Below are positions 5,502 to 11,691 of a stretch of 27,406 nt of DNA, one piece after another. The first letter of the stretch is position 1, and each line of letters starts with the position of its first letter. Below the pieces are notes generated by a model. The model was given only the letters and a program-made list of their open reading frames with translations, was not told the origin of the DNA and did not search any database. The DNA is from a virus. The stretch is from IMG/VR virus record IMGVR_UViG_3300009537_000140, positions 1 through 27,406 of that record; one strand, given 5' to 3'. Both the position numbers and the translations under genes were made by a program.

Positions 5502-5930
5502 TTATTCACACCAACCTTGCCTCGTCCCGCCAAAGTACTCTCTCGCAAGGCCTTGTGAGATGAGTTTTTCTTTCACTTGGGTGCCGTCGACGGACATTTC
5601 CGCCATCAGCCGGAAGAACTTCCCGCGCTGGACTCTCAAAAGCCGGATGTTTGACGCGTCGGAGATGAGGCGCTCTACGAAGACCTTCGCTTCGATTGCC
5701 TTGTCCTTCTCGTGTAGGCACCTGCCTCTGATTTCCGGCGTATCGAAGCCGAGGAGCCGCACGGGCATCGGCGAGAAGAGCGGCGGAACCCCGGGCAACT
5801 CGACGAAGATCGTGTCGCCGTCATAGACGTAGACAACATCCGCTGGAGTCAGGTCGAGGCAGCCGCCGCGTTCCAGCTCAGAGGCCGGCGGGCAGAGAAA
5901 CGAGAGGAGGAGGCTGATTGCTGCGATCAT
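5502..5930 (-). CDS. Staphylococcal nuclease-like (SNase) protein
   Basis: A predicted Ca2+-dependent nuclease of the SNase/thermonuclease fold (142 aa). The key residues are in place: D37 and D39 in YDGDT, R58 in VRLLGFDTPE with D63, T64 and E66 (equivalents of R35, D40, T41, E43), and R107 in KFFRLMAEM (R87 equivalent). The N-terminal 18 residues (MIAAISLLLSFLCPPAS) form a hydrophobic leader, so the enzyme may be exported or anchored. The ATG is joined to the upstream exonuclease gene by ATGA. Neighbours suggest a nucleic-acid processing group with the exonuclease and the RuvC-like gene. Confidence 0.88.
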   Translation of the reverse strand: MIAAISLLLSFLCPPASELERGGCLDLTPADVVYVYDGDTIFVELPGVPPLFSPMPVRLLGFDTPEIRGRCLHEKDKAIEAKVFVERLISDASNIRLLRVQRGKFFRLMAEMSVDGTQVKEKLISQGLAREYFGGTRQGWCE

Positions 5931-6448
5931 TTCAGCACGAAGTTGCCGTCGGAGTCAAGAAGGCAGGCCACCAGATCGGCCTGGAAGATGGCGTCATCGA
6001 GGGCGTTGTGGTGCGTCCCTTGCCGCTTGATCGGGGCGGGCTTTTTAAGGGCGAATAGCGTCCTCAGGTCCCTCGATACGCGGTAGGACACCTCGGTCAT
6101 GCCCAGCGCCCGTAGAGCGTTCTGGAAGATCACAAAATCGAAGGTAGCATGGGACCAGACCTCGTCGGCACCCTCCAGGAAGGCCCTTGCCTTCCTCATC
6201 GCCACCACGAGCGGCTGCCGGTCCTTGCGGAGCCCCGCCCGCGCCTCATCGCTCTGCGCAAGCCACCACATTACGGTCCTAGCGTCGACGGAGAGGCCGG
6301 CCCTCATGCTGCTTTCGAGGCTCACGTTGATAAGCGTGGCGGTGCTACCGAAGGCACCGAGTTGATCGAAGTCAACGAGGCCAATCTGGATGATGGCGCC
6401 GGTCGGCCCGGTACCCATCGTTTCTAGGTCGATCATCACGCGGCGCAT
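5927..6448 (-). CDS. DnaQ-like 3'-5' exonuclease (Rv2179c-like/DUF5051)
   Basis: A DEDD-superfamily 3'-5' exonuclease (173 aa). Exo I is D7-x-E9 in MIDLETMGTGPTGAIIQIG, Exo II is D104 in SHATFDFVIF, and Exo III is H147...D152 in THHNALDDAIFQ. The signature MIDLETMG-x-GP-x-AIIQIG is typical of the exoribonuclease group related to mycobacterial Rv2179c that is common in phages. The start at 6448 is set by GAGGAG eight bases upstream; a longer frame to 6511 would include non-conserved sequence. It is coupled by ATGA to the SNase-like gene. Confidence 0.88.
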   Translation of the reverse strand: MRRVMIDLETMGTGPTGAIIQIGLVDFDQLGAFGSTATLINVSLESSMRAGLSVDARTVMWWLAQSDEARAGLRKDRQPLVVAMRKARAFLEGADEVWSHATFDFVIFQNALRALGMTEVSYRVSRDLRTLFALKKPAPIKRQGTHHNALDDAIFQADLVACLLDSDGNFVLK

Positions 6449-6497
6449 TGCTCGCTTCTCCTCGGATGCCGGCACTTGTCGCCCTGCACGTGAGCCA

Positions 6498-6920
6498 TCA
6501 GAAGGGGACACACGCGGTCTCCCCTGAGCGACCGCGAGGACCAGGCCGTCGCTCTCGCCGACTTGGAAGCGATCGATTCGCCGCCCCTCGCGTCGCGTCG
6601 CCAGTAATCGCCCTAATGAATGCGGTCATCTCGCCTCGCTTGCTATTGTGCCGGTCCTTCCAGAAGCGCCGCGCCTCACCCACCAAAAGGTACGGATTAC
6701 TCCCACGCGGAATCCCCTGCACGACGCAGCGAGTGGTGCCGTGATAGCAGCTATACGCCACAATCACAGGGCCGGGGAGGGCCGCGCCTAGCGTCACTGC
6801 GGCCGCCTCTTCGTCGGAGTTTAGCGGCCTGAATGCGTCCGCCGTGATCGCCGCTCTGGGGAGGCGAAGGTCAGTGGCCCAGGAGAGGGCGTCGGTGAAA
6901 ATCTCTCTGTCGCTAACCAT
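6498..6920 (-). CDS. Protein of unknown function (140 aa)
   Basis: No family is recognised. The N-terminal two thirds look folded ('AAVTLGAALPGPVIVAYSCYHGTTRCVVQGIPRGSNPYLLVGEARRFWKD'), and the last 30 residues are basic and likely disordered (SLPSRRERRPGPRGRSG). The start at 6920 forms a TGATG junction with the RuvC-like gene and has GGAGG upstream. A GTG three bases earlier is also possible. Confidence 0.7.
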   Translation of the reverse strand: MVSDREIFTDALSWATDLRLPRAAITADAFRPLNSDEEAAAVTLGAALPGPVIVAYSCYHGTTRCVVQGIPRGSNPYLLVGEARRFWKDRHNSKRGEMTAFIRAITGDATRGAANRSLPSRRERRPGPRGRSGETACVPF

Positions 6921-7486
6921 CACTCACCTCCCAGTCGAACTGTTTCAGCAATCCACAAAGCGTCAGCAATCGCTCCATCCTTGACTCTGTTGAGCCCAAC
7001 ATCCGGCCACCTAAGGCGGGCCGCTTCGAGAACCGCCGTCTTCCTGGCTTTTCTCTTCTTGGCGGCCATAGCGGCCTCCGCCGCCTTCTTGCGGGCCGGC
7101 AAGAACCCATCTGTGTTCACTTTCCACCCCCGCCACGGCGTATCAACGCCGACCAGGGCCACAGCGTGCCACTCGCGCGGCCGGACCCTGACAACGTCCA
7201 TCCCGAGGGCCTCTGCAACCCCCCTACAGACGCCCACGCTCTCACCGAATGCAAAGGTCGAGGCAACGCCTTGGCCGGGCATCGAGTGGACCGCTTCGAT
7301 GGCGCAGACCGGAGGCTCGGACACCGCTCCGGCGCCCGCTGCCACATGCACCAGGGACAGCACAGAGAGCAGGGCTCCCGCGTCAGAAGTGTCCACTAGG
7401 GAGGCGAACACGCAGCCGCAACCGTGGAGGAGAGCGATGGCCCCGGTCTTGCCAGGGTCGATCCCGATTATCGCCTGAATGGCCAC
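6920..7486 (-). CDS. RuvC-like Holliday junction resolvase
   Basis: A predicted RuvC-type endonuclease that would resolve branched DNA before packaging. Acidic residues of the RNase H-like fold are visible: D9 in IIGIDPGKTGAIALL, E in CAIEAVHSMPG, and the final pair in KDGAIADALWIAE. 'GVASTFAFGESVGVCRGVAEALG' matches the second core segment of the family. A central basic stretch (ARKKAAEAAMAAKKRKARK) is unusual and may help DNA binding. The frame is open back to 7621, but that part is the tRNA-Met gene. I choose GTG at 7486 because AAGGA lies about 11 bases upstream; GTG at 7513 is possible. Confidence 0.85.
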   Translation of the reverse strand: MAIQAIIGIDPGKTGAIALLHGCGCVFASLVDTSDAGALLSVLSLVHVAAGAGAVSEPPVCAIEAVHSMPGQGVASTFAFGESVGVCRGVAEALGMDVVRVRPREWHAVALVGVDTPWRGWKVNTDGFLPARKKAAEAAMAAKKRKARKTAVLEAARLRWPDVGLNRVKDGAIADALWIAETVRLGGE

Positions 7487-7563
7487 CGGTTTGAAGTCCT
7501 TGCTAGAATTCACTCGCCGAAGATACCGGTTTCCAGCGCGGCAGTCAAGCGTCTCCACTTTGG

Positions 7564-7633
7564 TGGTTGCGGGCCCAGGAGTCGAACCTGGCGCAATCGG
7601 GTTATGAGCCCGAAGCGGCACCTTGCGCCCGCA
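7564..7633 (-). tRNA. tRNA-Met (anticodon CAT) with reduced D arm
   Basis: The acceptor TGCGGGC pairs fully with GCCCGCA, followed by A and encoded CCA. The T arm is CCAGG-TTCGACT-CCTGG, and the anticodon stem TCGGG/CCCGA encloses CTCATAA (anticodon CAT). Only 13 bases separate the acceptor and anticodon stems, so the D arm can form at most two pairs (A11-T20, G12-C19), giving a 70-nt molecule. It lies between the vWA gene and the RuvC-like gene. CAT could also specify Ile if C34 is lysidylated. Confidence 0.8.
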
Positions 7634-7641
7634 GGGGCCGG

Positions 7642-8274
7642 CTATGACATCGCGTCGCGATCCTCGGCGTTAAAGCTAAGTGACGCAGCGTCCCCTGTAG
7701 AGCGGTACGTAGAGACCTTCTGACTGATGACGCTGTACGTGCCAATTATGCTCTGGCCGGCGAAGCCGCTCGTCGTCGCTGCCGACACCCCGAGGTTGAC
7801 GCCAACGTCGAACGCATCGACAGTGGCGCCCAAGTAAATCACCGGCCAGCCCTCGTCGTCACACCCGGCAAGGAGACCCTTGACTCCGGCGAGGTCAATC
7901 TCCCTACTTGAGTTCTCGTGCCCGTCAGTCATGATCACGAGGAGCGCCTTGGTCCCCTCGCTGGCGGCTGACATGCGTTCCCTGAGGACGGCAACCCCGC
8001 GTGCGATCGCGTCTAAGAGGGCAGTTGTTCCGCGGGGGACGAAGGACTTCGCGGTCATGTACGGCAGCTCACCCACCGGCGTCCCCGTGCAAACTACGGT
8101 ATGCTCGTGGTCGAATAGAAGAAGCGATAGTAGGCACTCTCCCGGTTCGTCCCGCTGGTCCTGGAGGAACTGATTGAACCCCCCGATCGCATCGCCCTTG
8201 ATCTGGGCCATCGATCCTGATCGGTCGAGGACGAATACGATCTCGACTGCCTTGCCCTTGTTCTTCTCGCCCAT
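7642..8274 (-). CDS. von Willebrand factor A domain protein
   Basis: A vWA fold of 210 aa with a complete metal-ion-dependent adhesion site: D17-R-S19-G-S21 (DRSGSM), T83 or T84 in VPRGTTALLDAI and D117 in VIMTDGHENS. Such domains bind protein partners through Mg2+. The start has an ideal site (AGGAGGT, seven bases). There is no signal peptide, so it acts in the cytoplasm or virion. vWA proteins in phages are uncharacterised for the most part; a partner (often an AAA+ ATPase in bacteria) is not visible in this window. Confidence 0.9.
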   Translation of the reverse strand: MGEKNKGKAVEIVFVLDRSGSMAQIKGDAIGGFNQFLQDQRDEPGECLLSLLLFDHEHTVVCTGTPVGELPYMTAKSFVPRGTTALLDAIARGVAVLRERMSAASEGTKALLVIMTDGHENSSREIDLAGVKGLLAGCDDEGWPVIYLGATVDAFDVGVNLGVSAATTSGFAGQSIIGTYSVISQKVSTYRSTGDAASLSFNAEDRDAMS

Positions 8275-8276
8275 TT

Positions 8277-8504
8277 CTAGTTACCTCCTGTGGTCATCCT
8301 GCGTCCGCCGCTCCGTAGCGGGCGTCGCCTGGCGGCCTCGAACGCCTCAGCTACGTCATCCAGGCCGAGACCGTGAAGTAATCCGCAGAGGATTCTGTCA
8401 GCCTTGTCGCGCTCTCGCGTCTTCCGAATAAACGCCAGCTTCCTGATCGCGTCATCGATGATCTCTGAGTGCTCGTCGAGGAACGGCTGCGCCGAGACAC
8501 TCAT
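8277..8504 (-). CDS. Small helical protein of unknown function (75 aa)
   Basis: It begins MSVSAQPFLDEHSEIIDDAIRKLAF and continues with charged helices ('RERDKADRILCGLLHGLGLDDVAEAFEAARRR'). I do not recognise a family. The ATG at 8504 overlaps the stop of the SleB-like gene as ATGA; the longer frame to 8681 is a shadow of that gene. The stop codon is embedded in the binding site region of the vWA gene, so the two are probably co-translated. Confidence 0.65.
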   Translation of the reverse strand: MSVSAQPFLDEHSEIIDDAIRKLAFIRKTRERDKADRILCGLLHGLGLDDVAEAFEAARRRPLRSGGRRMTTGGN

Positions 8505-9037
8505 GACTCTGCCCTCGCGGACCCTGCGCGCGGCATGATCGGCTCCCCTGGCAACGCAGGCCACCACCCAGACTTGGGGTGCCCCTCTCGCACAATCTCT
8601 CCGAACCTGAATCGCGCAGGGTCTATCTCTGCCACACTGAAGATCCGAACCTTGTCCCAGTTCCACTTCGGATCGGACCACTTCGGAACCATTGACTGAG
8701 GCGACCAGAACAGGATGACAGTAGGCGGCAGCGCCCTTCCGTACTTGTCTGACAACTCCCTCAGCGCAAGGGCGTCGAAGTGCCCCATTAAGTCCCCGAG
8801 ATGTTCAAGGCACCACTCGCTAGCGCCGGTGATGGTTTTTCGGGCCTCGGTTGGCATCTCATTGAACGCGGAAAACTGCCACTTCTTTGTGATTTCCACC
8901 CAGATCCGACTCGGGTCGATTGCCCTGTTCATGATCGCCGCCATGACAAAGCGCGCCTCATACCACCTGTCCGTCTCCGTCCTGGCCCCCAGGGACAGCC
9001 ACTGGGTTGGCGTGAGGGGAACTATTCTTTCGCCCAA
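8501..9037 (-). CDS. SleB-like cell wall hydrolase (candidate endolysin)
   Basis: The N-terminal half resembles SleB/cell wall hydrolase 2 domains: 'RWYEARFVMAAIMNRAIDPSRIW...KKWQFSAFNE', with E27 as the candidate catalytic Glu and QFSAF as the family signature, then 'PTVILFWSPQSMVPKW' near the end of the domain. It would cleave peptidoglycan glycan strands during lysis. The start is TTG at 9037, preceded by AGGGGAG at eight bases, inside the end of the preceding membrane-protein gene (16-base overlap). There is no signal peptide. The order coiled-coil protein, membrane protein, hydrolase fits a lysis cassette. Similarity is moderate. Confidence 0.6.
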   Translation of the reverse strand: MGERIVPLTPTQWLSLGARTETDRWYEARFVMAAIMNRAIDPSRIWVEITKKWQFSAFNEMPTEARKTITGASEWCLEHLGDLMGHFDALALRELSDKYGRALPPTVILFWSPQSMVPKWSDPKWNWDKVRIFSVAEIDPARFRFGEIVREGHPKSGWWPALPGEPIMPRAGSARAES

Positions 9038-9261
9038 GTGAAGGTCTCCCCTGCCAGCGCTGCGATGAACATTGCCGAGCGATGCCCCACGCCGGCCACC
9101 TCTCCCACTGCCCTGTTGAATGGGCGCCCAACGAATCCCGGCATCCATAGACACAGAGACTGGAGCACCCGGAGCGCGTTTCCCGCCGTTACGGCCACCG
9201 TCATGGCGACCATGAGGAAGGCGATGACGAGTGGAGCGAACGTACGCTTGGCAAACGTCAT
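9022..9261 (-). CDS. Small membrane protein, candidate holin (79 aa)
   Basis: The N-terminus MTFAKRTF is followed by a clear membrane segment (about residues 9-30, PLVIAFLMVAMTVAVTAG); two weaker hydrophobic stretches follow. A positively charged start and a position directly before the SleB-like hydrolase suggest a holin or spanin-like lysis protein; no family is recognised. The ATG is joined to the upstream stop as TGATG. Confidence 0.6.
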   Translation of the reverse strand: MTFAKRTFAPLVIAFLMVAMTVAVTAGNALRVLQSLCLWMPGFVGRPFNRAVGEVAGVGHRSAMFIAALAGETFTWAKE

Positions 9262-9473
9262 CAGTTCACCCCCGGGTCGCTGCCGATCGCCGGCGGGGCC
9301 ATGCCCTTGCTGTCCATCTGCTCGGAGAGGGCCGTGATTCGCAAACTCAGGGACGCAACAGCCTGGGTCAGAACCACGTGCTGAGTGTTAAGCACAGTAA
9401 TGGCCGCTGCCATCCTCTCTAGGAGCCCAGTCGTTCGCGGTACTTCGGTTTGGTCCTGCCCTTTCTTTCCCAT
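9261..9473 (-). CDS. Small coiled-coil protein (70 aa)
   Basis: Residues 16-52 (GLLERMAAAITVLNTQHVVL and on to LRITALSEQM) have regular hydrophobic spacing typical of a coiled coil. There is no membrane segment. The start is preceded by GGAGGG. The gene is coupled to the membrane-protein gene by TGATG and is probably part of the same lysis-linked group. The function is unknown. Confidence 0.65.
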   Translation of the reverse strand: MGKKGQDQTEVPRTTGLLERMAAAITVLNTQHVVLTQAVASLSLRITALSEQMDSKGMAPPAIGSDPGVN

Positions 9474-9505
9474 TCTTCCCTCCGCTGCGCCCGCAAGGCC
9501 GCCGG

Positions 9506-10075
9506 TCAGATATCGTCAACCCAGGTCGGGCTTAGTGGAGACTCTCCCAGGACGGCGACTTGGATGTTACCGCCTGTTCCGGAGTTCATCTGGCCGGCGA
9601 TGTGAACAGCCATGATGGCGATCTCCTCAACCGAAGCCTCACTTGTCGCAACCAGGGCCGCAGCCGCCCCGGAGGCGTACTGGCCACCGCTCCCGACAGC
9701 GGCTGAGGACTCAATTGGAAATACAGTGAAATCGGACCCGATGACCCAGGCGCCAGACGTGGTGAGATATACGAGCTCCTCGCCAGAGAAGGGAATCACG
9801 TCGTCTAGTGAGCCTAGGTTGTAGCCATTCTCCTCCAGCAACAGTTTGAATGACGCGGCGAACTCAAGGGCGGTTGCCGGTACGTATCCAGCGTCGGCTC
9901 TTCTCTGGAGAATCTGGAGCGATCGGGCGTGCCCGGAGAGCCCGACGATCACCTCGTCGCCGAATCGGACAATCTTCGAGGCGGCCTCGTGGACAATGGT
10001 GTCTCCGTAGCTGACACGGCCGTCCGATGCTATCGCATGCCTGGCCCCGTCAGTCACTACCGCAATCGTTGTCAA
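9506..10075 (-). CDS. Proteasome/HslV-like Ntn-hydrolase
   Basis: A predicted N-terminal nucleophile peptidase (189 aa). After loss of the initiator Met the protein starts TTIAVVTDG, as HslV starts TTI. D17 (in ASDGR) and K33 (in EAASKIVRF) fall at exactly the proteasome/HslV numbering, and GSGGQYASGAAAAL near residue 127 matches the HslV GSGG-x-YA-x-AA-x-AL segment with its Ser. It probably assembles as rings. The start is TTG at 10075, with GGAGG five bases upstream, inside the previous gene (26-base overlap). No HslU-type ATPase is visible. Its target could be phage or host proteins. Confidence 0.88.
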   Translation of the reverse strand: MTTIAVVTDGARHAIASDGRVSYGDTIVHEAASKIVRFGDEVIVGLSGHARSLQILQRRADAGYVPATALEFAASFKLLLEENGYNLGSLDDVIPFSGEELVYLTTSGAWVIGSDFTVFPIESSAAVGSGGQYASGAAAALVATSEASVEEIAIMAVHIAGQMNSGTGGNIQVAVLGESPLSPTWVDDI

Positions 10076-10331
10076 GTTGCCTCCAGTTGTGCTCGACTCT
10101 TTCCCATGCGAACCCGAAGATCAAAGGAATCCTCCAGCCGGAGACTACTACTTTCATCAGGTGTGGTGTAACCTCCCTCCCTATCTCCCTTTGTCTGGCC
10201 ACCCAGATGTCGTATTTAATGGCCGCCTGGATCGATCTTTCGAAGACCGCCACGGCACTTGGCTTCTCTCCGGGGTCACCACTGAGGTCCCGCGGTGTTA
10301 CGTCCTCCGTTTTGATCTCTAGCCAGGACAA
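10050..10331 (-). CDS. Protein of unknown function (93 aa)
   Basis: No family is recognised. The middle is helical ('VAVFERSIQAAIKYDIWVARQREIGREV') and is followed by 'PHLMKVVVSGWRIPLIFGFAWERVEHNW', a likely beta-alpha unit rich in Trp. The start is TTG at 10331 because GGAGGGG lies seven bases upstream, just past the stop of the preceding gene; an ATG at 10385 would lie deep inside that gene. It overlaps the HslV-like start. Confidence 0.65.
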   Translation of the reverse strand: MSWLEIKTEDVTPRDLSGDPGEKPSAVAVFERSIQAAIKYDIWVARQREIGREVTPHLMKVVVSGWRIPLIFGFAWERVEHNWRQLDNDCGSD

Positions 10332-10335
10332 CCGA

Positions 10336-10680
10336 CTACCCCTCCATACTGGACTTTCTCGCCTGGGCAGCTTTTTCCTTTGCATCTCTCTTGGCCAGTT
10401 CCCGAGCCTCTTCGAGTTGGCGGTCGACGTAGAAGAGGGCCCCCCGCGGCATTTCTACGGTCCCGACACCGGAGACAGACACGATAACCTTCGACCGCCC
10501 GACCACAACCACTTGCCCTATTTTGGCAGCCATCTCGGGACTTTTTCCGCCCAACTTCGTGACCCAAGGGATCGCCACGGTCAGCCCGACGAGATACCTA
10601 CTAGGGGGGAGGTCGTGCCCGCTCACAAAGCCTTTGGGGCTTGTATACTGCTCTGCCAGCTGGTCAAACCTGTTCGCCAT
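10336..10680 (-). CDS. Protein of unknown function, first gene of leftward block (114 aa)
   Basis: The product begins MANRFDQLAEQY. Its middle is beta-rich ('AKIGQVVVVGRSKVIVSVSGVGTVEMPRGALFYV') and its C-terminus is a charged helix (EEARELAKRDAKEKAAQARK). I recognise no family. The ATG at 10680 is favoured over one at 10683 because GAGG is then five bases away. It is the promoter-proximal gene, about 30 bases from the expected transcription start. Confidence 0.7.
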   Translation of the reverse strand: MANRFDQLAEQYTSPKGFVSGHDLPPSRYLVGLTVAIPWVTKLGGKSPEMAAKIGQVVVVGRSKVIVSVSGVGTVEMPRGALFYVDRQLEEARELAKRDAKEKAAQARKSSMEG

Positions 10681-10718
10681 CATCACCTCGCCTGGGTCAC
10701 AACGCGGCCACCAGGACG

Positions 10719-10746
10719 ACTGTAGCATTCAGCGGGTGGGTGTCAA
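10719..10746 (-). promoter_or_regulatory. Sigma-70-type promoter for the leftward block
   Basis: On the minus strand a perfect -35 box TTGACA (10746-10741) is followed after 16 bases by TACAGT (10724-10719; four of six matches to TATAAT). The predicted start near 10712 leaves a leader of about 30 bases before the ATG at 10680. It lies in the divergent gap between the two gene blocks. I saw no equally good rightward promoter in this gap. Confidence 0.6.
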
Positions 10747-10788
10747 CTCGGTACCCAGGACAACCAAGAAAAGGCAGGGTTAGAGAAT

Positions 10789-11142
10789 ATGGGTCAAGAA
10801 GTCAGCATCCCCATAAAGTGGGGACAGATTCTAGCTGCAATCGTAATCGCAACGGCGGGGTTTGGGATCTCCCAGGTGGGTGACGTTGTCCTTGGGAAGT
10901 CCGGGACAGACTACCAGGTTGCAGCACTTGCCGCCCAGGTCTCAGACATGAGAGGTGAGATCAACGCCGCCCTCCGCGAGATTGTCGCTTCCCAGGTCGA
11001 CCATCGTATCAACCACCCGGACAAAGCACTCGCGGAAAGAATCACGGTGCTGGAGGGATCTCAGCTCACCGCCACAGAGGCCGCAAAGATGGAGAGGCGC
11101 CTGAGCGATGAAATCAAGAGCCTCTGTGCCAACTGCAGGTAG
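10789..11142 (+). CDS. Membrane-anchored coiled-coil protein (117 aa)
   Basis: Residues 11-30 (WGQILAAIVIATAGFGISQV) form one membrane segment. The rest is a long helix ('VAALAAQVSDMRGEINAALREIV...ERITVLEGSQLTATEAAKMERRLSDEIKSL') ending in C-A-N-C. This layout resembles spanin or holin-associated proteins, but no family is recognised. CAGGG lies nine to ten bases before the ATG. It is the first rightward gene. Confidence 0.65.
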   Translation: MGQEVSIPIKWGQILAAIVIATAGFGISQVGDVVLGKSGTDYQVAALAAQVSDMRGEINAALREIVASQVDHRINHPDKALAERITVLEGSQLTATEAAKMERRLSDEIKSLCANCR

Positions 11143-11151
11143 GGCTACTTG

Positions 11152-11160
11152 TGATACAAT
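11152..11160 (+). promoter_or_regulatory. Extended -10 promoter element before the terminase genes
   Basis: TGATACAAT combines a TGn extension with TACAAT (five of six matches to TATAAT). Only nine bases separate it from the GTG of the small terminase gene, so transcription would begin at or next to the start codon. No matching -35 box is visible at 16-18 bases. Confidence 0.45.
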
Positions 11161-11169
11161 CCTTCGCCT

Positions 11170-11691
11170 GTGGCGCGAGGTAGAAAAAAAGACATTTTCC
11201 AAGGCCTGGAAAAGCTGGAAGAATCGTCCACGATCCTTCGGCTAAGAAGAGACGGGTCCACTTACGCTGAGATAGCCGAAAAGGTCGGCCTTTCGCCGTC
11301 TACGGTATACGCCAGGGTAACGCGCCTGATTAGTAAGGCTAGCCAGCTTGTTGCTACCGACGCTTACGAAACTATTCAGAGGCACCTGGACACTACTGGC
11401 GCGATAATTGACGCCCAGTTCAACGCCGCCATGGCCGGGGACACCAAGGCCGCAGAAATCATTCTCAAGGCGCTTAGCCGGGAAGCCAGGCTTCTCGGTC
11501 TGGACGCTTCCGAACGGGCCTCGATCGGTCTCAGCTATACCGAGATCATCAACAAGCTCCGTCAGATCGGGCGAAAAGACCTCCTTGAACGGATCGTGAA
11601 GGGAGAGGACCCGTCGAAAGTGATCTCGGGCGAGATCGAGATCTGGGCGAGCGCCAGCCCGGTGACGCCGGAGGCTGAGGATGAACCCTAG
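11170..11691 (+). CDS. Terminase small subunit (likely)
   Basis: Recognises phage DNA and hands it to the large terminase. Residues 22-52 ('TILRLRRDGSTYAEIAEKVGLSPSTVYARVTRLI') form a helix-turn-helix, followed by a helical part ('DAQFNAAMAGDTKAAEIILKALSREARLLGLDASERA') typical of small terminases, and an acidic tail. The position directly before TerL with an 11-base overlap supports this. The GTG at 11170 is the only usable start: an in-frame TGA lies at 11152, and no ATG follows until deep in the gene. No ribosome binding site precedes it. The gene at 14691 is a second HTH candidate. Confidence 0.75.
   Translation: MARGRKKDIFQGLEKLEESSTILRLRRDGSTYAEIAEKVGLSPSTVYARVTRLISKASQLVATDAYETIQRHLDTTGAIIDAQFNAAMAGDTKAAEIILKALSREARLLGLDASERASIGLSYTEIINKLRQIGRKDLLERIVKGEDPSKVISGEIEIWASASPVTPEAEDEP

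Noticed and set aside
7487-7621. N-terminal extension of the RuvC-like gene
   Set aside because: This part is mostly the tRNA-Met gene read as protein; conservation begins at the GIDPG motif just after the GTG at 7486.
10027-10725. A 232-codon plus-strand frame opposite the HslV-like gene and its neighbours
   Set aside because: Antisense to well-supported genes; no family pattern; it would run against the leftward promoter.
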